Assembly (NCBI RefSeq): GCF_954871325.1 | Contig: NC_088775.1 | Coordinates: 75,741,561 to 75,805,560 of the forward strand | Direction of reading: 5' to 3' | Source: Gordionus sp. m RMFG-2023 | Lineage: Eukaryota > Nematomorpha > Gordioida > Chordodea > Parachordodidae | DNA: 64,000 bases | Part shown: one piece after another, positions 1 through 12,049 of the stretch | How positions within the stretch are numbered: the first letter of the stretch is position 1 | How the letters are laid out: each line of letters starts with the position of its first letter | The notes under the pieces: generated by a model | Databases searched by the model: none | What the model saw: the letters and a program-made list of their open reading frames with translations, nothing else | Told to the model about the DNA's origin: nothing | Translations under genes and position numbers: made by a program

Positions 1-170
1 TTAATCCTATATAAGTACCTTTAAAATAAATTTTTACTATAGAATAGATTTCATTTTGAAAATCATTACTCCTATTCTATTCAATGGTCAGATTCAGAAT
101 CATTAGTAATATACATGATTTTAAAATCTTAATTTTTTTCTATTATAATTTAAAAAAATAAATATTAATT
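1..170. other. AT-rich flank, nothing recognised
   Basis: AT-rich sequence to the left of the first hAT element. No reading frame, repeat or motif could be supported. Confidence 0.5.
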
Positions 171-533
171 GATAAAAACAGAGACCTGCAGGCCCGGCCC
201 TAAACCCGGCCGTATTTTAAATTTTTTAAATATACCCGGGCCGGGCCTAAAAAATTTTTTTAAAATATATCCGGGCCGGGCCTTAATATTTTTTATAAAA
301 ATTTTTACATTATGAGTTAATGGTTATAAGATTATATTATATTATAGTTATGATTAATATAATATTGGGTGATGGTTAACACTACCTAACACCCACAGAT
401 CGATCTAATTATTAATTTCCTGCAAATTTATTCAAAGTATTAATATATTTTTTTATAATACATATCTAAATTTTTACAACATATTTTACCAAAACAATCA
501 AATAAAGGAATATCTTAAATTTTTTTTTTCTCT

Positions 534-878
534 TTAGCTTTCATTTTTGGTGGTAAGCTCCTTCAACATCTCTTTCCACTTTATGTTATTAATACAATCT
601 CTTTTATCTAATTTATACTTCTTTATATTGGCTCTAACTTTATGGCCCCATTGAAGTTTTGGCCTTCCTCTTTTACGTTTGCCCATCACTTCCAAACTCT
701 TAACTTTATTTCCTATGTAGTTCATAGGCCTTCTCATTGTGTGCCCATACCACCTAAGTCTGTTTACCATTAACTTAGTCTTAATGGGCACTACCTTTAA
801 ACTACTTAGTATTCTTGTACTGCGCACTTTATCCTTTCTTGTTACCCCAGCAATCATCCTCAGCATTCTCATCTCCAT
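534..878 (-). pseudogene. RTE-like LINE ORF, C-terminal domain
   Basis: A 114-residue frame with EMRMLRMIAGVTRKD, NRLRWYGHTMRRP and KRKRGRPKLQW. This arrangement is typical of the region after the RT domain of RTE-clade LINEs. It ends with a stop and then immediately the poly-A tail, so the 3' UTR is only a few bases long. Between it and the RT fragment (about 879-1170) the homologous sequence is present but interrupted by stops and phase changes, including a KRIPHKLKGKF stretch. It belongs to the same LINE copy as the RT fragment. Confidence 0.8.
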
Positions 879-1170
879 GGTTTGTAGACTTCTCTCGTCT
901 GATTCTTTGGTTGGCCATGTTTCCGAACTATATAGAATAGTAGGTTGTACTATGAAACTGTAAATTTTCCCTTTAATTTGTGTGGGATTCTTTTGTCAAA
1001 TAGCACTCCAGATAAAGATCTCCACTTTAACCACCCTTGATTAATCTTACTCTTTATCTCTTTTTCTATTGTGCCGTTTGTTTATATAGTGGAGCCCAAA
1101 TATTTGCAGCTTTCAATTGCCGATATCTGCCATTCATTTATATCAATACTCTCTGTTTCATCTCCTCCTA

Positions 1171-1731
1171 TCACCATATAGTCTTTTCTCTATTAACTTT
1201 TAATCCGTGTGTTTCTAGGATATTTATCCGACTCACTAATCTTTCTTTCATTTCATCCTTAGATTCGGCAAGTATCACAATATCATCTGCAAATATCATA
1301 TTCCACGGGACTGTTTGAGGTATAGACTGTGATAATACATCTATTACTGTAATGAAGAGAAGTGGGCTGAGAGCCGACCCTTGATGAACTCCTTCGGCTA
1401 TTGTGAAGCCTGCTGAAGTACCTGTTGTGCTACGGACCATTGTTGTATGGCCCATATACATATCCTGTACTATTCTTATATATTTTTCGGGAACATTTTT
1501 GTGGCGTAGCGCCCACCAGATAAGTTTTCTTGGGATTCTATCAAAAACCTTTTCTAGATCGAGAAAGACCATGTGTAGCTTTTTGTTCTTTTCCCTGTAT
1601 TTTTCACTCATTTGCCTAATTGCGTGGATAGCATCGGTTGTTGATCTTCCAGGCATAAAGCCAAATTGAGTCTCTCCTATTTCGATTATATCTCTTAATC
1701 TTTTTTCTATTATTTTTTCGTATAGTTTTAG
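1171..1731 (-). pseudogene. RTE-like reverse transcriptase fragment
   Basis: The frame is open from the truncation point at about 1731 to a stop at 1171; the first Met is at 1656. It carries PGRSTTDAI, then VFLDLEKVFDRIPR (RT motif A, with D), then GVHQGSALSPLLF (motif B), then IFADDIVILAES (motif C, FADD), then HGLKVNREKT. This order and wording match RT of RTE-type LINEs. At about 1173 the frame shifts: the next stretch, with GGDETES and CKYLGSTI, continues in another phase, so the copy is dead. It would have copied its own RNA at a nicked chromosomal target. Confidence 0.85.
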
Positions 1732-1833
1732 ATTAAATAAGCCCCAATATTCAAGTATTATTAATATATTTTTTTATAATTCATATCTAAATTTTTAGAA
1801 TATATTTTACCAAAACAATCAAATAAAGGAATA

Positions 1834-2391
1834 TCACTTCTTGAAGTTTGTAATACCTTTCAAAGCGAAAAAGGAGAAATAAAATTGATTGTACTTAATA
1901 TAAAGCATTTTTTAATTGAAAAATTTGTTTTACACAAGTATCTGCTTTTTCTCTGTCCCAAATTCAAGCAATTACGTATGTAGTCAGGGACAGATCGCAA
2001 GATGACGGAAAACTATATAAAAGATTATATTAAATTACAAGAGGCTCGGGAAGTAAATGAAATACCATCGACCAGTCAAATTACGACTGTTGTTAAACAA
2101 ACTGAATCGTTTTATGACAAATGGGGCGATGGTAATTCTGGTAATATGTCAATACCCGATGATGAATATTATAATTACATAAATAATAGATGAAACGTTT
2201 AAGGTGGATAGTTAGAGTGGTGGGCAGCTCATCAAAGCGAATTTCCAATTTTAGCAAAATTGGCAATTCCTGCTTCAAGTGCAAGCTGTGAGCGGAATTT
2301 TTCCACTACTGGGAGAATTCTTGAAGAAAGAAGAAGTAATCTTCAACCTGAAAAGGTAGATATGCTTCTCTTTCTTCGTGATAATTTGTGA
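1834..2391 (+). pseudogene. hAT transposase C-terminal remnant (copy 1)
   Basis: The remnant includes NIKHFLIEKF, a LCPKFKQLR stretch that takes the place of the DPRFK-like motif of hAT transposases, then MTENYIKDYIKLQEA, then FYDKWGDG and SIPDDEYYNYI. After a phase change near 2190 it continues with WWAAHQSEFPILAKL, ASCERNFSTTGRILEER and KVDMLLFLRDNL. The last block is the hAT C-terminal dimerisation domain. Compared with copy 2 it lacks the KRVLA residues before IPASS. At least one stop lies near 1981. The N-terminal DNA-binding and catalytic parts are absent. Confidence 0.88.
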
Positions 2392-3171
2392 ATTTTTAAT
2401 ATCTTTCTTGAGTATAGGGTTTCGTCAATCATGCTGGTTTTTTACTTTGCAAACTGTCAAATATTTATTGCATTTATTATATTTACCTTGAGTCATGAAA
2501 GTTTTTAATCCAACATTTTTCATTATTTTTTTTTACAATATTATATAATACAATTATCTTCTTTTGTTTAAAAATTTATATTATATTAATTATTGTGCAA
2601 TTAGATTATATTTTCAAAATACTATTTATTATACATGCATTTTTTTAAATAGCGATTTATTTTTATTTTATAAATTAAATAGTAAATTAAATACAATATA
2701 TTATATTCTCAAAATATTTTCCATTTTTATAAATTAAATATTAGTTTTATTTTTTTTAAATGCAATATAAAATATAGTATATGCTCAAAATATTATTACC
2801 ATTTTTATGAATATTAGTTTTATTTTTATAAATGCAATATAAAATATAGTATATGCTCAAAATATCCATTTTTATAAATAACAATTTTATAATTTTTATA
2901 AATTCAATATAATATTCTCAAAATATTAGCTTTTTACATGTATTTTTTAAATAATAAGCGATAATACTCGCTGAAAAATATGGTAAAATACCTCATAGGT
3001 GAATTTTTGTATATACCAGGTCGAATATAATTTTAAAAAATTCCGAGCCGGGCCTGAAATATCCGGGCCGGCCTTAAATTTTTAAATCCGAGCCGGGCCG
3101 TAAAAAATTTTTTTAAAAAATATCCGGGCCGTGCCTAGCAAATGGTACCTCTGCAGGTCTCTGATAAAAAC

Positions 3172-4797
3172 CCTTGATTCAGTAATTATTTTAAATTTTG
3201 CTCCATTTTTATAATTTGAACATTAAAATATATATAGAATAAAATAAGTGATTTCCAAAATATATTCACCAATAAATCTTAGTAATTTCTGAGATGATAA
3301 TTAAAACAAAGTAATGCTAAAAAATTTCTTAAAAATATGCTATAATGGTATTTTAAAAAAATTATTAGCCCCCCCCCCCTCTCCCTTCTAATGATGATAA
3401 TAATTTTAATTTATAATTACTAATCCCTAGATTTTTGATTTCAATCCAAAATAATATAATTGTATTGTTTAGGAAAATTTATGAATTAATCCGAGTAATA
3501 TGAGGAATGGGAAAGGATTAATATTCCTTTGTGTATGTATTATCGTTAACATCGAGCGATATAAAGATAGTGACCTAATATTTTTATGTATTATTATTTA
3601 CCAAAAAAAATATCATTGCAAATTTTATTGTAATGCAATAATGCTTTCAGATTAAAAAAATAAATAACTTCATATTAAAAATAAGACAGATAATAATTGA
3701 TGATATAATAAATTCAAATATTAAAATATTAAAAAAAAGTAACATAGCTAGCATAAATATTTGTCATAAAAAAATAACCTTATACCATTTTATTATGTTC
3801 TTGTGTAAGATTAATTCAGGAAATAATCGAAAATTTTTTTTTAATGACAAGCACCAGCAAGCAAAACTTTAAATGTATGTTTTAACAAAATATTTTATAA
3901 GCAAGCCTATGTAAAAATCCATATTAACAATGTATGTTTTTATAAATAATATAATTTCAAAGTATAATAGATGAATTGGAAATATTTTCTATTGTTAATA
4001 TAATTTTATAAGATTTTTTTAAAGAAAATACTATAAACTAAACTATTATCTATCTGATAAGTTAATTGATTTATATAATGTTTATAAAAAAGAAAAAAAA
4101 ATTTAATTTAATTTATAGTATGTATGAAAAATTGGTTTTATTTGTAAAGAGATAAATTTTTGAAGAAATATAACTTTATTATAATATTTTTGCTGGGTAT
4201 AACTTTCTTTTTAAATTTATATCTTATATAAAGTAGGCAATAATAAAAGTTAGATATGATATTATTTTTATAGTATAGATAATTTCCCTAGAAATCGATG
4301 AATTAAATATTAGCATTTAATTTTGCTAACTGTAAATTAAGATGTGATTTAGACCTTTATAAGTTTTTAAAATAAAAATGCGATATATATATGTAATTAT
4401 TCTATAGCACAGAAACTTCTAACATAAAAAATATATTCACGTTTATATATTAATGGTGGTTATTTAAATTTGTAAGATTTATAATAGGTTTTTGAATTAG
4501 GAATATTAAATAGTAGCACATTTTTAACATAAAATAGTGATAGTTAATGTATACAGATCAGGGCTAGCTTTGACCTTTTTTTATAAAGTGGGGCAAGGAA
4601 AGCATCCTTTTACCATCCCCTAACACAATAAAGTTAATTAAACATTTTTTTTTTATTAAGCTTTAATTAACATCATATGTCACGATATAGATTTACTTAA
4701 TATTGATAAAACTTATCTTAACGAGTACATTATTTAAGATAACATTATCTAAGATATTTAGTATCAACTTTTCCTATGATTTTATAATTTTTAAAGG
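3172..4797. other. AT-rich, gene-free
   Basis: No coding frame or structured repeat was found. The only outlier is an 11-C run at 3369-3379 followed by a pyrimidine-rich stretch. That composition resembles the C-runs that accompany transposon ends elsewhere in the window. Confidence 0.5.
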
Positions 4798-4805
4798 CAT
4801 TCATC

Positions 4806-5502
4806 TAGTGTTACAACATCGTTTCACTCAAGCCCTAAGCCTTGGCAGGAGAGCCAATCGAAAAAATTAGCTCAAGTTTGGAGCTCAAACCAAGAATTAA
4901 TTGTATATAATTACAAAATCTAAATTTTCTTCCTGTTCCTAAATTTGTTATGTTTTAAAAATAAAAAGTCGTTATATTAGCTTCCATATCATATTATCTA
5001 ATTTAGCAACTTTATAAATTATAAAATAAACAATCATCATTAAAAAAAATATATTTCCGTTGCCACCAAACATTAATAAAAGTTGGAAATGGTGAAATGG
5101 AAATAAAATTCATCCCAAATGAGCGTCATTATATAATAAAGGGAGCAAAAAAGTAAGATTTTATTTTAATTTAACACATACTAGAAATTAATTTTCGGGA
5201 AAAATAAAATAAAATTTCGTTCGGGATCGTGCCGAGATTTATTAAGTTCCAATTTGATCGATAATACACAGATTTCGAGTTCAAAGCTGAGCCAATTTTT
5301 CGGCTAGCGCTCCAAGGTTAAGGTAATTTTTTAGGCTCGCGCTCCAGGATTAAGCCGATTTTTCGGCTCGAGCTTCAAGGTAAAGCCGATTATTTTAGCT
5401 AGGATTATTTTTTCGGCTTGAATTTTAAAGTTGAGCCGATTTTTGGCTTGGGTTCCAAGACTGAGTCAATTTTTTCGGCTATAAACCGATTTTGCATCAC
5501 TA
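4806..5502. mobile_element. Non-autonomous hAT-like element with tandem subterminal repeats
   Basis: The left end starts TAGTGTTACAACATCG and the right end is the inverse of TAGTGATGCAAAATCGG. The flanking octamers CATTCATC (4798-4805) and TATTCATT (5503-5510) agree at 6 of 8 positions, and both differences are C/T. The right part (about 5285-5490) holds roughly six copies of a ~31-34 bp unit built on GAGCCGATTTTTCGGCT plus a CTCCAAGG-like half. A unit in the opposite orientation lies near the left end (about 4825-4890). No transposase is encoded. The C/T differences in the target duplication suggest an old insertion. Confidence 0.7.
5285..5490. repeat. Degenerate ~31-34 bp tandem repeat
   Basis: About six imperfect units, each with GCCGATTTTTCGGCT (a short hairpin) and a CTCCAAGGTTAAG-like spacer. 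It is clearly richer in G+C than its surroundings. Subterminal repeats of this type are usually transposase binding sites in hAT elements. Confidence 0.75.
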
Positions 5503-5510
5503 TATTCATT

Positions 5511-8500
5511 AATTGATTTTATTTTATACAACAAATAAATAAAATATTTGGTATAAATAGCTAAGGCATATTTAATTAGCAAAAATTAAAAACGGGGTAT
5601 ATGGACTAAAATAATATATTTTTTCTTAATTTATAGTTTGCTGCCAACATATAAAATATGGTATATCTATTAATATTAAAATCGTACGGCAATGTTAAAA
5701 CATCATAAATTATTGCTTAAAAATGGAACAATCCACATGCTTTTAAGAAATATAAATGCGAATTGTGACTTATGCAATGGTACACCACAGATAATTAAAA
5801 ATCAAAAGGCTAATTTTATAATACAGAAATAATAATTTTCTTTTAAAAATGTTTATGACTTGAAATCATTTTGAGATTTTATCATCAGAATATTGAAGTG
5901 TCATTAGGGATCTGGTTAAATACTTTAAAGAAAAACCTACGAAAAAATGAATTTGTATAAAAACTATGTGAATAAATTTTCAACAATTTTATTGGGTTAA
6001 AATCTAGAGAATTAATTGCTAGCAACCCTACTTCTGAAAGAATTATCTTAAAGGAATTACAATTTTGCGGGATGGTATGTATGACCCCTCACTAGAGAAA
6101 AAGGTTCAATCGGATACAAATTTAACTCTTTCAAAAAAATGTTTTAGAGAACATTTGGAAACTTTGGCTATCACAATCTACAAACAATGGTGATACATAA
6201 TTTAGAAATATCTTATTTTATATGTGTTTTGAATTCAAACTTATAATTTAATTAATATATACAAAATCTGTTTATATTCGAATAAAATTGCTAAATTCTT
6301 GATGATTATTTAAGTTAACAAAATACAAGATAAGCAATTGTTTACTTACCAGACAACAATTAAAAATCTCCTTATTAAGATATTTGCTATGAAAGAACAT
6401 TAAATGAAGTTTAAATTATAATTTTCTCACAAAAGTCTTTCTTTATTATTTTAATCCAATAGTTCCCTTACTAAAGTCAATAAATGTTAGAACCTCTACT
6501 CGGTTCCTAAGATGCAAGTCTCTATAACCTCAGAGAGCGCTCTCGATAAATAATACAGATCATTTTATAATAGCAGATAAAATTTATCAATTTACTCTAT
6601 TTGAAGAAATTTTTAAATACAACATTGTTCATGCCAGATGAAACAATGCCCGATTAGTTAATGATCTAGAAGAGCATTATTATATATGGCTTTTAAAAAT
6701 TTCAGCAATCATGCAATAATACAGCTATTAGATATTATATGATCTTTTTAATATGTTTGGAAAAAAAGTTCATGGGTGTCTTCATATATTTCTTTATTTT
6801 ACAAATATAAGATAACCATGAATTTCAGAAATTTTTCTGAATAGACACCATAAAAAATATAGGAATTTTTTAAAAATTAAATATAATTTTTTTGTAATTT
6901 TATTATTTCAATAAAATTCTATGAGAACTATAAGAAAAATAATTTTATGAATTAAATATTTTTTTCAATAGTGAAAAATATTCTCTTGATATTTAAAAAA
7001 TGGCATTGTCATTAATATACATCATTAGAAGATTACTCTCTCTCTCTCGATCCTTCTGTTGAGATTAAAATTTTATTTTATTACTTTTTATTTAAAAAGA
7101 TTTTTTAATATTATTTGTTAATAAAAAAAGGAAATATGACACTCAAAGTAGTATTTTAAAAAAAAGAAATTATTGCGATGAATATTTATTTGAAGTTGAT
7201 GATAAAAGAAGAGAAGTGATTATTAAAAATATAGTGGGGGAGAATAATGAAGTTAATACGAATTGGACACTTTTTTGTTATTATATTATGTATATCTACA
7301 CCGAATAAAAAATTTGAACAAATTTTATTTAATAATTTACATGCAAGATTTTTAAAATCCTAACTTCTAAATTTTAAAATTGCTGTAAAAAATTGTAGGA
7401 ATTAGTTCAATCCCTATTTATAAAAAAAAATATGAGTAATAGCTATATAATAACCCCCTCCTCATCCCCGTGACAGCGGATATTGGAAGTAAAGCTTAAG
7501 AAATTGGTTTAATATAAAAGTTTCAGGACAGTAAAATAAACCACTCATAGTAATATATTTTGAAAATTATTATTTGTATATAACTACAAAATAATGTTAA
7601 TAAAAAAATTTGTTTTGGGCATTCTACATGATGTAATACACAATTTTCATTTTTTTTATTAAAAATTCTAATAAACCATTATATATTTATTATTAATTGT
7701 TGCAAATTATACACTGTTATTTAGACTTAAACAAAAATCGATTTAACATTTTAAAACATAGTTTTTATTATGAAAATGTGTTGCATATTGATTGGTTTTT
7801 CTTATTGTTATTATAATTTATCTAAGTATAATATAAAATTAATTTTTTTTTATTCAAAGAAATAAGGCTAATATAAATTACAAAAGTTTTTTTAATTTAT
7901 TATTTTTGTTGAATCATGAAACACATCCACATATAAAAAAAAGTCAATATTACAATAATATAATAAAAAAAGAAGAGCCTCAAAAACATTTCTTCTAAAT
8001 TGGTTTTTTAAAGAAAAAATAATTAAATTCAGTATTCTTTTTACTGCAGGATAAATAGGTTTATATGTTTCTATTTTTGGTCATTAGCTAATTGAATGCC
8101 AAAAAGCAATTCATATGTCAAAAGTTTACTTTAGAAAACAAAGTCTATGATAACTACAATTTAATTTAATATTTTATTAATAAGATAGTTATAATTTGAG
8201 ACATTAAAATAATCATTATTTTTATTAATTCAATTACCAAAATAAGGCAAAGTAAAGATACACCTAATCTATTAAATCAGAACTACTGATATTTTTTTTA
8301 TTCCGCGAAATTAATTGTTTATTTGAATAAATGGAACTAAATTATATTTAAAAAAAACCGTGTAAATAAAATAATAAAAACGATTAAATTCATTTTAAGC
8401 TGACAAAAAATAAATATATAAATAACACGACATAATATTTATTTCAAAAATATATTGGGATTAATAATTTATTGCTTGACTTAAATAAACAAAATTGGTG

Positions 8501-8740
8501 TCTAACTCTAAAATACCAGTTTGATCCCTAGATTAAACAAATGCAATTGAGATAATAAACACTAATTTTAAATTAGGGAAATCATGTTATATTGATAATG
8601 AATGTATGAGGGGGGGATCTTAATATTCTCTTTCTTTCTTTCCACTGTAAATAATAACATTTTTAAAAAAACCAATAGATTAAATGACTCGTCGAATAAT
8701 TTGGATCTAATTTTAATTCAAAAATTTGCAGACACTGAGG
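5511..8740. other. AT-rich, gene-free
   Basis: Long AT-rich stretch with no supported gene. A short CT microsatellite lies at about 7036-7050. No element ends were recognised. Confidence 0.5.
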
Positions 8741-8749
8741 CCTCACTCG

Positions 8750-8878
8750 TATCACTCAGGCAATCCGATACCTATCGTTTAGGCGATGCGACACGATAAT
8801 AGGTAAAATTTATGATCTATAATGATGTCTTTCATGTGAAAAATACCAAGCGATACATGTCGCATTGCTTGAGTGATA
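8750..8878. mobile_element. MITE-like foldback, unclassified
   Basis: The left arm TATCACTCAGGCAAT (from 8750) pairs with the right arm whose inverse is TATCACTCAAGCAAT (ending 8878). Pairing continues imperfectly inward through a GTATCG/CTATCG block, giving arms of about 35 bases around a ~60-base AT-rich loop. The flanks are also unusually GC-rich (CACTGAGGCCTCACTCG on the left; GACGCGACTCACTATG on the right), so the true ends may lie further out. No target duplication was identified. Confidence 0.6.
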
Positions 8879-8890
8879 GGCACTTCTATA

Positions 8891-10190
8891 AAGGAGACAT
8901 GAGTGTAAGAGAAAAAGCGACGCGACTCACTATGCCCGACAATATTTTCTTGCAAAATTAAGATATCAATCTTTTTAAATTTTATTTTTTTTTAAACAAA
9001 TCGAAATAAAAAACTGGTAATATAGAAATTTCAATTTTCTAAGTTTCTCTACGTCGATCCGTAAATTTTGATTTTTGAATAATAAATTTAAACGAAATAT
9101 GAATTTCTTTTTGAAGCTATAAAAATTAGTAAAAATTATATATGTAAAAAAAAGATAAATACAAGGATACCCTGCATTCACTGTTAGCCCAAATTCGCGG
9201 CGAAATATATAATAATATGCAAAAATACAGAATATTTTGTAACCTTAGCCATGAATTCAAATCATGCTGAGTAAACTCTCATTCATAGTTAACGAGAAAT
9301 TAGTGCGGAGAATATTAAAAAAAAGCTTATTTTTTAAAATTCGCCACAAATTTGTATTAACTATGAATAAGAGGTATGGCTTACTTTGTATGAGTTAAAC
9401 AAAACAAGCTTGTCATCTTCACAAGATTAAATAAAGGAAAAGCTTTAAGTTGTTTAAGAAAAATTGGGATTTGGCTCGGCCAATCTTTCGCTGAAACTAA
9501 AATTCTTAATAAAAGATTCATCGAATCCTGAAAATTTGGATTCGGTTTCAGGAACCCCATGAATGAGACATACATAAATATTTTAAAAATAACGTGAAAA
9601 GTAACTACTTTTGGCGTTAAATTACAAATGTTGTATCCCCCGTCATAATCACTACCTAAACTACAAGGAATTGGGTGGGAACTACGGTAGTTACATTATT
9701 TCTGGAGAGGCTACTTCCTGTTATAAAAGGGTGAACTCGAGATTGAAAGAAATCGCCGGACGAATATGGCATGAGCTTGTTAACAAAGGAAATTTAGCTG
9801 TAGTGGTCGTAGTCGCTTTTACCATGATAAATTAATTTAAAAGTGGGATTACGATTAGAATCTACAAAAAAAAGTTTCAATAATATCCCGAGGATAGTTC
9901 AGAGTAGAAGTTTAGGTTAGGATCAGCCTAGGAATGAGTATGATCGAAAACACATGTCAATAATTGTCAAAAATGAGATTAGAGTCGATAGTTTCGGTTA
10001 CACTAAAAGTCTAGACACGTGTCAATAATTATATGGATTTATTTTTTTTAAATATAATATTTGCTGGTACACAAGCATTTATACATTAAATTTATCATAA
10101 AAATAAAAGTTTTGTAATAAAAATAAAATTATGTGTCTTGGAGTTTACATATAACTAAAAAATCTCCCTTGAAATAAAAAAAAAACAAAA
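8891..10190. other. AT-rich, no supported gene
   Basis: A frame at 9611-9835 on the plus strand (74 codons) is richer in G+C than its surroundings, but it resembles no family I know and has a low-complexity Val run. I do not call it a gene. Nothing else was recognised. Confidence 0.4.
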
Positions 10191-10194
10191 TTTA

Positions 10195-10553
10195 TATATA
10201 TATGTTAGCGGCAATCTGTTTTTTCAGTCAATGTGTTATATTTTCAATATGAGTTTTTTAATTTAAAATTCTGATTTTACCAGAAATGTATTCCAGCATG
10301 TTTAGACTATCTATTTTATGAATTGTAGACACTTTTGCCGTTAACCTTTGAGTTATTTATAATTTATATTAAAAAACATGTGGAAACACTAATATAAACT
10401 ATATTAAATTCATAAATTTATAGGAGAGACATCAAACATGATGGAATACATTTATAGTAAAATCAGAATTTTAAATTTAAAAAAACACTCAAAAAATGAC
10501 TTAAAGTTGAAGAAAAAACAGTTGGAAACACTTTACAGCTAGCATATATACTA
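10195..10553. mobile_element. Long-arm foldback (MITE)
   Basis: Two arms of roughly 115-125 bases face each other. The left arm (10195-10310) contains AATTTAAAATTCTGATTTTA and AATGTATTCCA. The right arm (10427-10553) contains their exact inverses. The outer ends are TATATATGTTAGC and GCTAGCATATATA. The ends sit in TA-rich sequence, which would suit a TA-duplicating Tc1/mariner-type MITE, but no duplication can be resolved. It has no coding capacity. Confidence 0.75.
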
Positions 10554-10754
10554 TTTTAAATGTATTTATGGGTACTTTTATAACAATCTATCATATAAAG
10601 GCGTGATTTTATTTGTATAGTTTTTACAGCCAATCCGCAGTAATCAGAAGAAGTAGGATATGATTAATAAAATAACCACTATTTTATTAACAATGTGATA
10701 TTATATTTTAATGGCACATAATCACTTCAAATAATTAAATCTCATAAGAATTTA

Positions 10755-10890
10755 CCAGTGCAAAGGTACCATTAGCACCGGCCCGGATTTAAAATAAAGA
10801 TATTTCGGTCAGGCCCGTATAGCTACTACTAATGGGGAATTAAAATCTTCGATTTTAAAATATACGGCACGACCCGGGTATTTTAAAAAT
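10755..10890. mobile_element. Solo end fragment of the CAGAGACC hAT family
   Basis: GTGCAAAGGTACCATTAGCA followed by CGGCCCGGATTT closely resembles the GGTACC-side terminus of the hAT copies at 179-3163 and 55900-57808. Degenerate GGCCCG and GACCCGGGT units follow within AT spacers. No second end is seen, so it is a relic. Confidence 0.6.
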
Positions 10891-12049
10891 AAAATTCCTG
10901 GTTATATCTAAAAAAAATTAAAATGGCTTAGGGTCAGGAGATCTCTTCTATGCTTTTATTATTATACCTCCATGTGTAAAAAATGCAACTAATTACATAG
11001 TTACATTTCGTTAGAAGTAAATAGTTACAGTTAGCAAAAAGATAACTTGGTTACTTGAAACTAGTCATTTTAATAACACTAGAAAAAATATGTATAATTA
11101 TTTTTATTAGAAGTAAATATCAGAACGATTATAACTACTCGAAAAAGAGAGTTATTGGATTTGAATTATTAAAAAATTCGAAATGCTAAACCTGGGTGTA
11201 ATTAATAAAAAAAATATACATGAAACCCAGAAAACTCTTTTTTGGCAAATCATCGAATTATAAATAAAAAGATGAAACGAAAATCTTTTTGTTATTTTTT
11301 AAAATATATAGTTTCCAAGTTTAGTTTTTAGCATCGATCTTTTATACATGTGAACAGTGGTGATATAATTTTTTAAAATATTTTATTTAAAAACTTAATA
11401 AAAATTTAATAAAATATTTAATAAAAAAATAATAATAAATATTTTAGGTTATCTGCAATAAGTTATTGATTAAAATATATTTTTATATCTATATTTTATA
11501 ATCTCAATAATAAACAGCATATTTTTTTTTTAAATTAAAAAAAAAGTAGTTTTGTAGAGTGTTATTATAGAAAGATTATTATAAAAAAAATTATTTTAAA
11601 CTTATTATTGGAATTTATTTTGAAAAATATTAAATATTCCTAAATTTGTATACTACAATTAAAAGCTTTATAATAATTGATTAAAAAAATCACGCATTTT
11701 CCAATAAATATTATTTAATTTTAAAAAAATCGAATATTTAAATATACATAATAATATGAAGACTAAAGAATTAGGTGTATTGGTTCGAAGGAGAAGATAT
11801 ACACGACACTAGTTTATTTCAAATCCGGTTTTTAAATTCTAGAATATACAAAATGATCATTTTTTTAAAAAAGGAAAACATTTAAACACTTCTTTTGGTT
11901 TGAAACTTCAATCTTTTAATTATTTTTTAAAATATTTTATTTTCTTTAAAAAATACGTTCTTTGTAAATATTATATCGTTTAGAAATTATTAGAAATTAT
12001 AATTTTTCACACGCTGGACTCATGCAAAAGTTAATTAGGCGTAAAAAAT
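10891..12049. other. AT-rich, upstream flank of the host exon
   Basis: No repeat or element was recognised. In the frame of the exon that follows, a stop lies at about 12032 and ATG 12050 is the first Met after it. I see no convincing core promoter. Confidence 0.45.

Larger units (their letters stand above)
520..1732 (-). mobile_element. RTE-like LINE, 5'-truncated, inside hAT copy 1
   Basis: A non-LTR retrotransposon on the minus strand. Its 3' end is the T-run at 520-529 (a short poly-A tail), directly after the ORF's stop at 534. TTAAA is duplicated at 515-519 and 1733-1737. The copy starts inside the reverse transcriptase and lacks the endonuclease. Readable parts in 5'-3' order are an RT fragment (about 1731 to 1171) with the FADD catalytic motif, then the C-terminal RTE-type domain (878 to 534). 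The unoccupied site is preserved in the inverted hAT copy near 57416-57425, where the sequence is continuous. That fixes both boundaries and shows the LINE arrived after this hAT family had spread. Confidence 0.9.
179..3163 (+). mobile_element. hAT transposon, copy 1, with nested LINE
   Basis: The element starts CAGAGACCTGCAGG and ends with the inverted form CTGCAGGTCTCTG. The flanks share GATAAAAA (171-178 and 3163-3170). One G at the right junction serves both the terminus and the duplication, so one base was probably lost there. GC-rich subterminal repeats built on GGCCCGG alternate with A/T runs at both ends. The transposase remnant (1834-2391) reads left to right. A LINE at 520-1732 interrupts the left half. 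The same element, without the LINE, is at 55900-57808 in inverse orientation. Both copies encode only the C-terminal part of a hAT transposase, so neither looks autonomous. The 8-bp duplication and CAGRG terminus are hallmarks of hAT. Confidence 0.93.

Noticed and set aside
9611-9835. 74-codon plus-strand frame with slightly higher GC
   Set aside because: No family resemblance, ends in a low-complexity Val run, and no splice sites or regulatory context support it.
11775-11800. GGTTCGA string resembling a tRNA T-loop
   Set aside because: No matching stems or anticodon arm around it. No tRNA gene can be folded here.
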